In this document: piece by piece, positions 16,877 to 26,502 of the stretch
How positions within the stretch are numbered: the first letter of the stretch is position 1
How the letters are laid out: each line of letters starts with the position of its first letter
Assembly: GCA_942492635.1 (NCBI GenBank)
Contig: CALOFP010000003.1
Coordinates: 930,001-994,000 of the forward strand
Direction of reading: 5' to 3'
Source: CALOFP01 sp942492635
GTDB taxonomy: Bacteria > UBP6 > UBA1177 > CALOFP01
Length of the DNA stretch: 64,000 nt
Notes under the pieces: model-generated
Seen by the model: the letters and a program-made list of their open reading frames with translations, nothing else
Database searches by the model: none
What the model was told of the DNA's origin: nothing
Program-made: the position numbers and the translations under genes

Positions 16877-17365
16877 AATTTTGTAGAGGCCGTGGACAAT
16901 ATAGGAGCCATTCAAAGAATGAGTGGCAAAGGAAACTGTTACGATAACGCTGTGACTGAATCTTTCTTCCATTCTATTAAGGTGGAAAGTTTAAACAACT
17001 ACACATTCCTGTCCCGCGAAGGGGCAAAAAGATGTATTTTTGAATATATTGAAGTCTTCTATAAAACAAAAAGAAGGCACTCCTACATGAATTATATAAG
17101 TCCGGTGAACTTTGAAAGAGTTTATGAATTCAGAGGATTGAAGAGATGTGGGTGACCGGGTGTCTACAAACACCGAGACGGATCAGGATGCTCAAAATTG
17201 GGGATTACTTGAACAATAAATATCTAACAATTTTGAATCAAAGCCTATCAATATTGATTCTTTCATTTTCAAAAATCTTCACAAATAAAGTATTAACAAC
17301 CAAAACACGATTACATATAACACTACATTTGACATTCACCAAAGTTAACATAATCACCATTCGAT

Positions 17366-17698
17366 GTAACCGGAAAAATCAAGGCTGCAAAAACATCACT
17401 TGAAAATCACCAAAAAAAAGGCAAAAAGAAAAATACAGGATATGTTCCCCTCCTAAACTTCAAATTGAACTGGAGATTCACCGGACCCTTCAGCCTGCTC
17501 ATCGAAGCCGACGGTCTCATCGCACCCAGGGGCACTGCCGAAGACGCACTCATAGCGCTCAACTACCATCCCATAGATTTCATGACAGTGAAAATCGATT
17601 ACAGAATCCTCTAAGGCGGAGCCGTCAACGACAGCGTCTACACATCCACCCTCATCCAATACGCAGTAGCCGGTTTAAATTTCATTTGGAGTCTCTGA
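17366..17698 (+). pseudogene. decayed 3' half of a second outer-membrane barrel gene
   Basis: This stretch aligns over its whole length with 12468-12801, the last ~110 codons of the intact barrel gene. Shared runs include CCCTTCAGCCTGCTCATCG and TACGCAGTAGCCGGTTTAAA. It has an in-frame TAA (CTCTAA where the intact gene has CTCGAA) and base changes throughout, and the 5' half is missing; sequence before 17366 is AT-rich and unrelated. It is therefore a remnant of a duplicated gene left beside the IS zone. Confidence 0.9.
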
Positions 17699-17905
17699 CT
17701 AATAAAGAACACCGCAGCAAGCTACGGGGTGTGCCACAGAAAGGTCGTTGAACCCGCTACGATTCAAAATTGCTCCAATATACAGAATTAGACCCTCCAT
17801 ATAACCATTCCTTTTAAAAATTCTTTTCATGTAACCTCTTATTTTTTACGACTTTCTTCTTCTAACAAATCCTTATTAATAAACGGAGAACACCCCCTCT
17901 TGTTT

Positions 17906-17934
17906 TTGCCATCATAATGTATTACTATTATCAT
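17906..17934 (+). promoter_or_regulatory. candidate sigma-70 promoter of the RHS locus
   Basis: TTGCCA (17906-17911), 17-base gap, TATCAT (17929-17934), 34 bases before the ATG at 17969. The surroundings are very AT-rich, so chance matches are easy. The ribosome site (GGGTG) is weak. Confidence 0.4.
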
Positions 17935-17968
17935 ATCTAGTATTTAGTAAATATATGGGTGTTAAAAA

Positions 17969-20332
17969 ATGCAGGAATTATATCATATTATAAACGAGTC
18001 TAACAAATTACGGGACATAGTATACGATGCAAAATTCGAACCAATAAAACCTTTCTTAATAGAAGGATTTGAGGAGGATGGTGAATATAATAGAAAAATA
18101 GAAGTCATTAGCAACTTTCTTCCATGCAATAAATATTTTGATAACCATAAAATACTTACAGAACCTTTTTCCAACAATGTTTTAATAAAACATGTTGATT
18201 TTGAATCAAAGGGTCGAGGAGGGCTAAATTTTAAAATCGAAAGAATTTATACATCATTTCTTTCATATTCGCAAAAAGGAGAAATCCTCATTAAAGAACA
18301 AACTTCAGCCTTTTACCAAGAAATAAAAAACATTATTGACCCAAACATTAGTACATATTTCAAAGATTCAATTATGGACTGGCTATTTTTATCATTTAGA
18401 ACAGAATTAATAAATGCTAGAGTAGTTTTTAACAAAACAATTGGAAAAGATACTTCTATTGGTGTTCGATACGAAGAGATGGAAAACATTGATGAGCTTA
18501 TTAACAGCATAAATCTCTTACCTCGTTATCAGAATGTATACGGTCCTATTGAATTAGCAGTAGGGTTATTAAAAGACGGTAGCATAAAAAGGATAGATGA
18601 CCTTCAAAATGGGATTTATAATAGCGATTTAATAGAGAACTGCACAGGCTCGATACTCAGGGTACTACCGATACAAATTAGAATGGCACGTGATAAATTC
18701 CTACTCTTTATTGAAGAGACTGTGGATTGCGTTAATGAAAATTTAACTTTAATTGATAATATTGAAACTACTTACAACGACTCTATTATAGGTGATGGTT
18801 GGACCTTTAATTTCCCAAAATTGCAAATCCCTGACCAAATATCTGGTAGAAATGGCTTTATTTTCTTTGATGGATATATAAGAGAAAAATATTGTGGTGA
18901 ATATATGAAAATATTTGAAAATCAAAAAGGGAAAATTATTAGACTCAGTAGATTTCCAAATAAAAAACAAATATTAAATCGTTTCTTAAATATCTACAAT
19001 GAAAACATTGTAAAACTTGACGACATTCAAAATATAGAATACAAATTCACAAACATAAAAGGGATTTCTTATTATTTTGATTTTGAAGGAAATATTAAAT
19101 TTATAACGGATAGAACACATAATAATTTAATATACTTTAATTATATAGGCTCTTTGATTTCATACATAATAGATGCATCAGGTAATAAATATAATTTTTA
19201 TTACAAGAGTGATGGATCACATAAGTTAGTAAAAATTGAATCAAATCTTCATTGCGTAGAATATTCAGTCAAAGAAATCCATAGCAATCATAATTCATAC
19301 ATTTTAGAATGCATTAGAAATCATAATTACATTACTAGTTATGAATACAACGATGTAACAATTAGCGAAACACCTCTTTTTATTAATGGGAAAATATCCA
19401 TTCCCATTTTAAAAAAGGAAACAAATCCTCTTGGAGGCTCCACTGTATTCAACTACTACCCGCCTAACATTGCAATATTTTCAGCTGCTTTCAGCAAATC
19501 ATCTATTGCAACTTCGGATTCTAGCCTAACTTTGAAGACGGTTAAAAATCCTTGGCACATTAAAAACATATACCGAATGAAGAATTGCAATCAACTATTG
19601 ATCGCTCATAAAAAAATTGAAGAAGGTATTGTATCAGATTTACCATGGAAACCATACTATAGAAAAACATATTCAATTTATAAAAACCATGTTGTTGAAT
19701 ATGAATTTAGAGAAAATTACGGAAAGCTAAAGCTATTCAAAAAATCTACTAGATTTATTTTATGGAACAATGGCATAGAGCCAAATATTGAAAATCCTCT
19801 TTATCATATTGGCAATATTATAAAACAAGAAATCTTCAAATATAACCATAAAAACTTATTAACAGTAAAAACAACATATAATAGCAGCCCATTTGGCCAA
19901 TCATTCTCATATGTTTTAAAAGAGAAATACTTGTATAGTGAAGATTCAACAATAGCCAAAATTTATAGACTACCCATTGAAAAGATAATTATCCAAGAGC
20001 CAGGAGGCCTAGAGATAAGGAGATTAAAATATTATTACAATGGTACATTACCACTCATAAACGAGATAAAAGGCGATATTAAAAAAACTCGATACCAATA
20101 CTTCACGCCTAGGGACCAGGATCCTGGATGTTGTGGAAAACCAACAATTATTAAAGAATTCAAAAACAACTCACAATTATTTGAGACAACAAAGATCTGG
20201 TATGACAAGTACGGTAACATTAAAAAAATCAAAAATGCCTTAAATAGAATAACGAGCTACGAGTATGCACCAAATAATGGCCTTGAAGAAGTCTTCATTT
20301 GGAAAATAATTGAGGAAGAAAGAAATGACTAG
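17969..20332 (+). CDS. RHS/YD-repeat protein, N-terminal ORF of a split locus
   Basis: A 787-residue protein with no signal peptide, transmembrane segment or PAAR domain that I can see. Residues 1 to about 330 are unrecognised. From about 340 onwards YD-type strands appear (YYFDFEGNIKFITDRTHNN, YIIDASGNKYNFYYKSDG, LGGSTVFNYYPP). It ends with canonical YD units (IWYDKYGNIKKIKNALNRITSYEY) and the CCGKP motif seen in many deltaproteobacterial RHS proteins. It looks like the beginning of an RHS shell. The stop TAG lies 8 bases into the next ORF, which continues the repeats. Base composition is far more AT-rich than the housekeeping genes, indicating horizontal origin. Confidence 0.8.
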   Translation: MQELYHIINESNKLRDIVYDAKFEPIKPFLIEGFEEDGEYNRKIEVISNFLPCNKYFDNHKILTEPFSNNVLIKHVDFESKGRGGLNFKIERIYTSFLSYSQKGEILIKEQTSAFYQEIKNIIDPNISTYFKDSIMDWLFLSFRTELINARVVFNKTIGKDTSIGVRYEEMENIDELINSINLLPRYQNVYGPIELAVGLLKDGSIKRIDDLQNGIYNSDLIENCTGSILRVLPIQIRMARDKFLLFIEETVDCVNENLTLIDNIETTYNDSIIGDGWTFNFPKLQIPDQISGRNGFIFFDGYIREKYCGEYMKIFENQKGKIIRLSRFPNKKQILNRFLNIYNENIVKLDDIQNIEYKFTNIKGISYYFDFEGNIKFITDRTHNNLIYFNYIGSLISYIIDASGNKYNFYYKSDGSHKLVKIESNLHCVEYSVKEIHSNHNSYILECIRNHNYITSYEYNDVTISETPLFINGKISIPILKKETNPLGGSTVFNYYPPNIAIFSAAFSKSSIATSDSSLTLKTVKNPWHIKNIYRMKNCNQLLIAHKKIEEGIVSDLPWKPYYRKTYSIYKNHVVEYEFRENYGKLKLFKKSTRFILWNNGIEPNIENPLYHIGNIIKQEIFKYNHKNLLTVKTTYNSSPFGQSFSYVLKEKYLYSEDSTIAKIYRLPIEKIIIQEPGGLEIRRLKYYYNGTLPLINEIKGDIKKTRYQYFTPRDQDPGCCGKPTIIKEFKNNSQLFETTKIWYDKYGNIKKIKNALNRITSYEYAPNNGLEEVFIWKIIEEERND

Positions 20333-23300
20333 CCTTATTACTACTATAGAACACAATGAAATAGGGCAAATTACAAAAATAGTTAAACCATTAAATAACT
20401 ACACTACCTTTGAATATGATAAAAATTCTAGACTCACTGCAATAAAAGGCCAAGATGGCTGTGAAACATCATTTGATTATTATGAATGTGGTTGCAACAA
20501 TCCGAGTAATTTTACAATCATAAAACAAAAAGTGAATTTAAATGATATCGACAACCCAATATATATTAATACAAAAATTGTGTCGGACAAATTCAACAAC
20601 TTAATAAAAATTACAAATTTAAACGATAACATAAACACAACAATTAATTACGATAGTTTAGATAGAATTGTAAAGGTTGTTCGTGAATCAGGCTCTTCAA
20701 TTTCATTTAAATACGATGCATTTGATAGAATAATTGAAAATCATAATTTATTAGGTGGCAAAACAACTATTAATTACAGTGACAATATAAAATACCGTAA
20801 GATAGAAAACAAATGGGTCTTATCTAAATGTAAAACAATCGTTAACCCTAATGGCGATATAATTGTATACTATTACAATATTCTTGACTTGTTGATTGCC
20901 ATTAAAAGAAATGTGGAAGTTAATGATATATATAAAGATGTATTTTGGATTTATGAATGGGATAAAAGACTAAGACTTATAATGGATAAAAATCCTTTAG
21001 GCAGAACAACTAAATACAACTATGATACGCTAGACAGATTAGTTGTCAAAGAAGTAGCTGGTAATTTTAAAGAAATTTTCCAATACAACAATATTAATCA
21101 AATTATTAAATATACTGACCCGAAAGGAAATGTAACTAATTATAAATATGATAGTTTTGACAGGATAAATGAGATCCTAAAACCATTAAAAGACACTTAT
21201 ACTATATGTTATGATAGCAACAACAACATTTCATCGGTAAACCACAATGGTAGTATTTCTAATTTTCAATATGACTCCCATGATACATTAATATCTTTTA
21301 AAGACCCAAACAACAACACTTATAATTTAAATAAGGATCTGTTGTTAAGAACAACCTCATTAATTGATCCATATAACAATGTAGCAGATTTTATTTATGA
21401 CTCTAGGAATAATATTATTGAATATATAAATTTTTCAAAACAATCATCATTATTCACATTCGATAATGACAACTCTTTAATTGAAAGCATTGGACCTGGA
21501 GGACAAAAGTCTAAAATCGAATATACCACATACAGAAACGGAATGGTTGCAAGTACAGAAAGAACCATGCACGGCAAAACTTATTACAAACGAGATAAAA
21601 CGGGAAGAATAACATGTATAAAAATTTCTGAATTAAACATTGAATACTCTTTTAAATACAACTCCTTTAATAATTTAACAGAAGTCGTAATGCCAGATGA
21701 ATCGACATGGAGATTAAAATATGATGAAATAGGAAGGTTAAAAACCATAAAATCTCCTGAAGGAAGGACCAAAAATTTTAGCTATAGTATTTTAAATATG
21801 CTTATTTTATATTACAAAGATGATTTTCTAGAGAAATGGCACTTTAAACATGACAAAAATGGCAATGTTATTGAAATAAAAAATCCTCTAGGAGGTATTG
21901 TAAAATGCAATTACGATGAACTAAACAGACTAAGTCACTTATCACCTTTCGAAAATAAACCAATTAAGTTCAAATACGATATATTCAACAGATTCATCCA
22001 AATAATTGACTCAAATATGAATCAATTAAAAATCTCATATAACAAAAATAACTTAATAACTCAAATTGTGGATCAAGAAGAAAAAACAATAAACTACAAA
22101 TACAATAAATTAAATTATTTAACTTACACTTCGTTTTGTAGCCAAAGTGGCAAATATGTTGAAAAATATAATTACTACCCATCTGGAAAAATAAAAGACG
22201 TGTATTTCGAAGACGGTTCCAGTATAAATCTATATTATGATGAAAGTGGAAATTTGCAAAAAATCTCAGATGAAGAAAATTTGATTACTAATTTTATTTA
22301 TGATGACGTATTTAATTCTCCTACAACTATATTAACACCAGAGAACCTAGTGATAAATAGAAATTTTGATGCAATTGGCAGAACAACAGAAGTTAACTCA
22401 ATTGGAAAAATAAATATAAAATACGATGACTTAAACAGAATTGTAACAATAAACACAAACAACAATAACGAATCCATCCATTATTTTAGCAAAGATGGCA
22501 ATTTGATTAAATCTTTAAGGTATCCATGCGTTTTATCAAATTGCAGACCACAAACAAACACAACAGAAACTATCTACTCATATGATAAATGCAATAGATT
22601 AAAGTGCCTCAAAAACTCCTTAAACAACATAATAGAATACAATTACAATGACATTGGTCAATTAGAATGTGTTACTGTTAATGGATCTACAATAGGAGAA
22701 ATTGTCAAATTCAACAAAGATGGTAATATTGAAAAAGTGCAAGATGCAAATGGCTTTATTATTTATGAGTACAACCATATTAATGGCTTTCTTGAAAGAA
22801 TAGTTTATTCTGATGATAGAACCACAATTTTTGAATACTATAAAAATGGACTTTTAAAAAAAATACGTTATTCAGATGGAAACTTCAAAGAATACTACTA
22901 TGACTATGCTAATAAAATATGTGAAATAATTGATGGAAGTAAAAAAATTCTTCTATTCAGAGATAATAGACTTAGAATTTTCAAAGAAACAATAATTCCA
23001 GAAAATATAAACAACGAATTCATTTATTATAAAAACGGAAGAATCAAAGCCATTAATGATATAAATTACATTTTAAATAAAAATGGTCAGATTGAAAAAA
23101 TACATTTAAACAATAATGCCCTTAAACTAAAATACTATGAAAATGGTCTTATAAAAAAAATATATCACGATAGTGGTTATTTTAAATTTTTTGAATATGA
23201 CGTATCAGGCAATTTAATAGCTATAAAAACACCAGGGATTTCATACATGCTTTTTTACGATTGTTTCAACAACATAATCTCAATAAAAAAGACTAACTAC

Positions 23301-25019
23301 AACAATACTATCAATGTTACAAATTTTTTTTATGACACTGAAGAGCAACTTGTATTCATTACAAAAGACTCAAACAACATAACATCATATAATTATGACA
23401 AATGCGGTAACATTATTTCTATAAAGAATGATTTTGAAAATATTAACTGCATAAGGACTTTTGATTGGTCCAATCAAATGATTGAAATAGTTGAAAACAG
23501 CAATGTTTATAATTTGAATTACGATTCAAAAGGCAATTTAATTTTAATTTTTTATGAAGACACTCAAAGACTTTTTAATTTTGATGATGAAAACAAACTC
23601 AAATCTTTAAAATTAATTTCAGGAGATTTTGAAAAGATTGATTATGATGCATTTGGGAGAATAATTAGTGACACTATATCGGACACACATATAAAACTCA
23701 AACATGCAGGTATTTACAATATAGAAATACGAAAAAACAGTGATAAAATTGAACTAATCCCTGACATATATAATTTTAGACCCATTGCATTTCTAAAAGA
23801 TGATAGAATAATTATACCAACTTGGGTCGCAGGAAACATCCTAATAAATCACGATGAGGAAGGCAACATTTTGTCTGAACAAAAAATTGATCCATATGGT
23901 GATAATTATATAGATTATATATCTGATTTTGCCGGAAACTCATTCTGCTATAAAGGTTACTATTCTTTAATATCCAATAACATAAAATGGGCATTTTCTA
24001 GATTCTATGATACAGAACTAAAATATTTCTTATCACAAGACAGAGTGATTACAAACGGCTCTAAATATTACAAAAACAAGGACCACACAAATAAAACCAC
24101 AATAAACAGAAGAAAATCACTAAAAAACAATCCTCTAAAATACACAGATTTTCTAGGGTTAAATGACTATGAACAAGCTGAAATTATCATCATCATCATC
24201 ATTATTATTATAACAGAAAACAACAAAAACGAAATGTTATCACCAAATAACTACAACAACAATGGAAGCAGCTACTTTCAAAACAACCATAGTGCAACAA
24301 TAGAAGAGATCTCTGAAATAAACAATGTTACAAATATTACCAACCAAATATATTCAAAAATCCCCAAATTATTTGAAAACATAAACCAATTAGACTTAAA
24401 TGGTGTTGAATCCGGACCAAATGCATTTCGTATGGACGAATCACCATTTATCTATGAAGGTAATGAAAATATAGGTTCGATGCAAAATTACGGTAAACAG
24501 TACAAAATAAATTTCAACATAGGTCAAACCATAAATGCCGATGCTAAACAAATAGATCTACTTGAATCACTTAAAAAAGCATTGGGATGCCTAAACGATA
24601 AAGAATTCCTCGAAGTAGAAACTGGCAGTAAAATTATTGAATTATTTAGCACAGAAAGTGATGAATTCCATTGGTGGGTTAATGAAAGAACCAAAAAAGT
24701 TGGTAAATCATTATTTCACACAGCGTTATTTAAAGTCTTCTTACCAGGATTAATTGCCGGAATAGGCATGTACAATACACAATTAATTGTTAACGCAGCA
24801 TACGAAGCTGGCCTAATTGCCCCAAATGCCTTAGGTAATTTATCTACACCATTTTCTGAAAAATTATTAAGAACAACAACATCTTTTTTTGAAATGAATA
24901 TTGATTTAATATTGAAAACCATTATAGGCGAAATAGATCCAAAAAACCCAATACTGAATGATTTTTCAAACAAAAATATCGAAGAAATCTTGAAACATTT
25001 ATTTATTGACCCTCAATAA
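20325..25019 (+). CDS. RHS repeat protein with C-terminal variable (putative effector) domain
   Basis: A 1564-residue protein. Residues 1 to about 1240 are some tens of YD repeats (YDSLDRIVKVVRESG, YDAFDRIIENHN, YDTLDRLVVKEVAG and so on). Then comes a degenerate RHS core end, RFYDTELKYFLSQDR, and NNPLKYTDFLGLN at about 1275, the usual boundary between the shell and the toxin tip. A run of ten Ile follows (1287-1296), then ~268 residues I do not recognise, containing a hydrophobic Gly-rich stretch (FLPGLIAGIGMYN). I chose the ATG at 20325, with GAGGAAG before it, overlapping the previous stop in ATGACTAG. Composition is very AT-rich (15 G/C in 20341-20400). No immunity gene is evident downstream. 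Confidence 0.82.
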   Translation: MTSLITTIEHNEIGQITKIVKPLNNYTTFEYDKNSRLTAIKGQDGCETSFDYYECGCNNPSNFTIIKQKVNLNDIDNPIYINTKIVSDKFNNLIKITNLNDNINTTINYDSLDRIVKVVRESGSSISFKYDAFDRIIENHNLLGGKTTINYSDNIKYRKIENKWVLSKCKTIVNPNGDIIVYYYNILDLLIAIKRNVEVNDIYKDVFWIYEWDKRLRLIMDKNPLGRTTKYNYDTLDRLVVKEVAGNFKEIFQYNNINQIIKYTDPKGNVTNYKYDSFDRINEILKPLKDTYTICYDSNNNISSVNHNGSISNFQYDSHDTLISFKDPNNNTYNLNKDLLLRTTSLIDPYNNVADFIYDSRNNIIEYINFSKQSSLFTFDNDNSLIESIGPGGQKSKIEYTTYRNGMVASTERTMHGKTYYKRDKTGRITCIKISELNIEYSFKYNSFNNLTEVVMPDESTWRLKYDEIGRLKTIKSPEGRTKNFSYSILNMLILYYKDDFLEKWHFKHDKNGNVIEIKNPLGGIVKCNYDELNRLSHLSPFENKPIKFKYDIFNRFIQIIDSNMNQLKISYNKNNLITQIVDQEEKTINYKYNKLNYLTYTSFCSQSGKYVEKYNYYPSGKIKDVYFEDGSSINLYYDESGNLQKISDEENLITNFIYDDVFNSPTTILTPENLVINRNFDAIGRTTEVNSIGKINIKYDDLNRIVTINTNNNNESIHYFSKDGNLIKSLRYPCVLSNCRPQTNTTETIYSYDKCNRLKCLKNSLNNIIEYNYNDIGQLECVTVNGSTIGEIVKFNKDGNIEKVQDANGFIIYEYNHINGFLERIVYSDDRTTIFEYYKNGLLKKIRYSDGNFKEYYYDYANKICEIIDGSKKILLFRDNRLRIFKETIIPENINNEFIYYKNGRIKAINDINYILNKNGQIEKIHLNNNALKLKYYENGLIKKIYHDSGYFKFFEYDVSGNLIAIKTPGISYMLFYDCFNNIISIKKTNYNNTINVTNFFYDTEEQLVFITKDSNNITSYNYDKCGNIISIKNDFENINCIRTFDWSNQMIEIVENSNVYNLNYDSKGNLILIFYEDTQRLFNFDDENKLKSLKLISGDFEKIDYDAFGRIISDTISDTHIKLKHAGIYNIEIRKNSDKIELIPDIYNFRPIAFLKDDRIIIPTWVAGNILINHDEEGNILSEQKIDPYGDNYIDYISDFAGNSFCYKGYYSLISNNIKWAFSRFYDTELKYFLSQDRVITNGSKYYKNKDHTNKTTINRRKSLKNNPLKYTDFLGLNDYEQAEIIIIIIIIIITENNKNEMLSPNNYNNNGSSYFQNNHSATIEEISEINNVTNITNQIYSKIPKLFENINQLDLNGVESGPNAFRMDESPFIYEGNENIGSMQNYGKQYKINFNIGQTINADAKQIDLLESLKKALGCLNDKEFLEVETGSKIIELFSTESDEFHWWVNERTKKVGKSLFHTALFKVFLPGLIAGIGMYNTQLIVNAAYEAGLIAPNALGNLSTPFSEKLLRTTTSFFEMNIDLILKTIIGEIDPKNPILNDFSNKNIEEILKHLFIDPQ

Positions 25020-25224
25020 AAATAACTTCTAAAAGAAGCAATTGCGCCTTTAACTGTCTCTCAAAAAAGCTGGAGTATTTAAATACCCGGCAACCATCGT
25101 TTCACTTTCAAAACATAAAGCTCCATATGACAATCAATTAAATACATTTTTCAAATTGAAGACAATCAACAACTACTAATATGATCGGCAAATTAAAATG
25201 CTTTTTTCGTAAGATTTTCCTTTT

Positions 25225-25253
25225 TTGACTTTCAACTGTAGAAATGCTATTAT
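25225..25253 (+). promoter_or_regulatory. sigma-70 type promoter
   Basis: TTGACT (25225-25230), exactly 17 bases, TATTAT (25248-25253), 31 bases before the ATG at 25285. Good matches at both boxes. It would start the long co-directional run of genes from 25285. Confidence 0.65.
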
Positions 25254-25284
25254 GACGCGGTAATTTTTGAATGGGGAGTTTGAT

Positions 25285-26502
25285 ATGGCGTACACAATAA
25301 TTGAAAAAATTTTCCGCGATCATCTCGTTAACCCAGAGGACAAGGTTAAACCGGGTGAGATCGTCTGGATCTCCATGGATCACCGTACCGCCCGCGATTT
25401 CGGCGGAGCAAACGTTGTAAACAACCTTGAGGCAAATTTTGAAGAACCTTTCCTTGACGATCCGGCCAAGACGATGTTCACCTTTGACTGTGTCGTTCCG
25501 GCCAACACCATCCCCTATGCCAAGAATCAGCATCGGTGCCGGGTTTTCGCAAGGGAAAACAGCATGAGAGTTCACGATGTGGATGCGGGTATAGGATCAC
25601 ACATTCTGATCGATCGCTACGCCCGTCCGGGAATGACGGTGACGGGAACCGACAGCCACCTCAACATCATGGGTGCGATCTCATGCTTCGGTCAGGGAAT
25701 GGGCGATGTGGACATGGCCTACATTTTCAAGACCGGAAAAACCTGGTTCGAGGTTCCGGAATCCGTAAAGGTGACTTTTGAGGGAGAGCGTGGCGAGGAA
25801 ATTACGGCAAAGGACATCGTTCTGTTCATGCTTGAAAAGTTCGGCAGCAGAACTCTTCTGGGCCGAGTTGTTGAACTCTACGGCAAAGCGATCGAGAATC
25901 TCACTCTGGACGAAAGAATTACAATTGCAAGTATGGCAACGGAGATGGGTGCTATTTCCATAATGATTCCGGTCAAGGGTCTCGAGGAGCTCTTTCCCGA
26001 ATCCGTGGAAGCCGATCCCGACGCCACCTACGCCAAGCACTACGTTCTTGATCTTTCGGAGCTCGACTCTCCTCGTGTTGCAGCTCCTCCCTATCCGCAC
26101 AATGTAAAGCCCGCGGCGGAACTTGAGGGCACACTTGTAGACACCGTATTCATCGGATCGTGCACAAACGGAAGGATCTCCGATTTCAGGGACGTTGCAG
26201 AGATAGTAAAAGGTAAAAAGATAAAAACAATGGGATACATAGTTCCCTCCACACGAGAGGTTTTCGCCCAAATGCTGGAGGAGGGACTTGTCGAAACCCT
26301 TTTTAACGCCGGGTTCGTGATATCCAACCCGGGCTGCGGAGGATGTGCCTCCGGCCAGATCGGAATGACCGGAAACGGTGAGGTTATGATTTCCACTTCC
26401 AACAGGAACTTCCAGGGCAAACAGGGTAACGGACTCGTTCACCTGGCCTCACCCCGTACTGCGGCATACTCCGCCCTCAAAGGAGAAATAATTGACAGAT
26501 AG
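25285..26502 (+). CDS. aconitase-family dehydratase, large subunit (LeuC-like)
   Basis: Iron-sulphur hydro-lyase large subunit, 405 residues, near the usual LeuC length. The [4Fe-4S] ligands are visible in IGSCTNGR (about 291) and NPGCGGCASGQIG (about 350). The substrate loop reads GTDSHLNIMGAISCFG where LeuC and homoaconitase have GDSHTxTHGA, so it belongs to a divergent branch. Possible reactions are isopropylmalate, citramalate or another 2-hydroxyacid isomerisation. No small (LeuD-like) subunit lies beside it, although this family needs one; the partner must be elsewhere or replaced. The start has GGGGAG and a good promoter. The stop overlaps the next gene's TTG start. Confidence 0.82.
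   Translation: MAYTIIEKIFRDHLVNPEDKVKPGEIVWISMDHRTARDFGGANVVNNLEANFEEPFLDDPAKTMFTFDCVVPANTIPYAKNQHRCRVFARENSMRVHDVDAGIGSHILIDRYARPGMTVTGTDSHLNIMGAISCFGQGMGDVDMAYIFKTGKTWFEVPESVKVTFEGERGEEITAKDIVLFMLEKFGSRTLLGRVVELYGKAIENLTLDERITIASMATEMGAISIMIPVKGLEELFPESVEADPDATYAKHYVLDLSELDSPRVAAPPYPHNVKPAAELEGTLVDTVFIGSCTNGRISDFRDVAEIVKGKKIKTMGYIVPSTREVFAQMLEEGLVETLFNAGFVISNPGCGGCASGQIGMTGNGEVMISTSNRNFQGKQGNGLVHLASPRTAAYSALKGEIIDR

Larger units (their letters stand above)
14414..17155 (+). pseudogene. IS3-family transposase OrfB, interrupted by another IS
   Basis: The integrase-core transposase is in two pieces. The left piece (14414-15001) has SRSGYYKWL, YGVRRILEDF, the first catalytic Asp in RVGDFTYIWT and the second in FHSDKGSQYCSN. 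The right piece (16877-17155) continues with NFVEAVDNIGAIQ, SGKGNCYDNAVTESFF with the catalytic Glu, and ends YISPVNFE plus the C-terminal tail. Removing 15002-16876 joins the reading frame exactly (CSN followed by NFVEAVDN). The catalytic DDE triad is thus split between fragments and the gene is non-functional as it stands. Confidence 0.92.
14069..17185 (+). mobile_element. IS3-family element, split by an IS1182-family insertion
   Basis: orfA/orfB of an IS3-type element lie at 14140-15001 and 16877-17155, on either side of a second element. Likely ends are TGTCTGTCCCG (from 14069) and, on the opposite strand from 17185, TGATCCGTCTCGG; they match only imperfectly and no target duplication is visible, so the outer limits are approximate. 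Because orfB is interrupted and orfA appears damaged, the element should be unable to move by itself. Confidence 0.7.

Noticed and set aside
17453..17659. 68-codon minus ORF in the barrel remnant
   Set aside because: Antisense of the pseudogene; a parallel ORF occurs opposite the intact barrel gene, so it is a codon-usage effect.
25069..25090. Palindrome GTATTTAAATAC after the RHS gene as a terminator
   Set aside because: AT-only stem without a following T run; too weak to call.
25681..26442. 253-codon minus ORF opposite the aconitase-family gene
   Set aside because: Antisense shadow; plus strand holds the iron-sulphur motifs and ribosome site.
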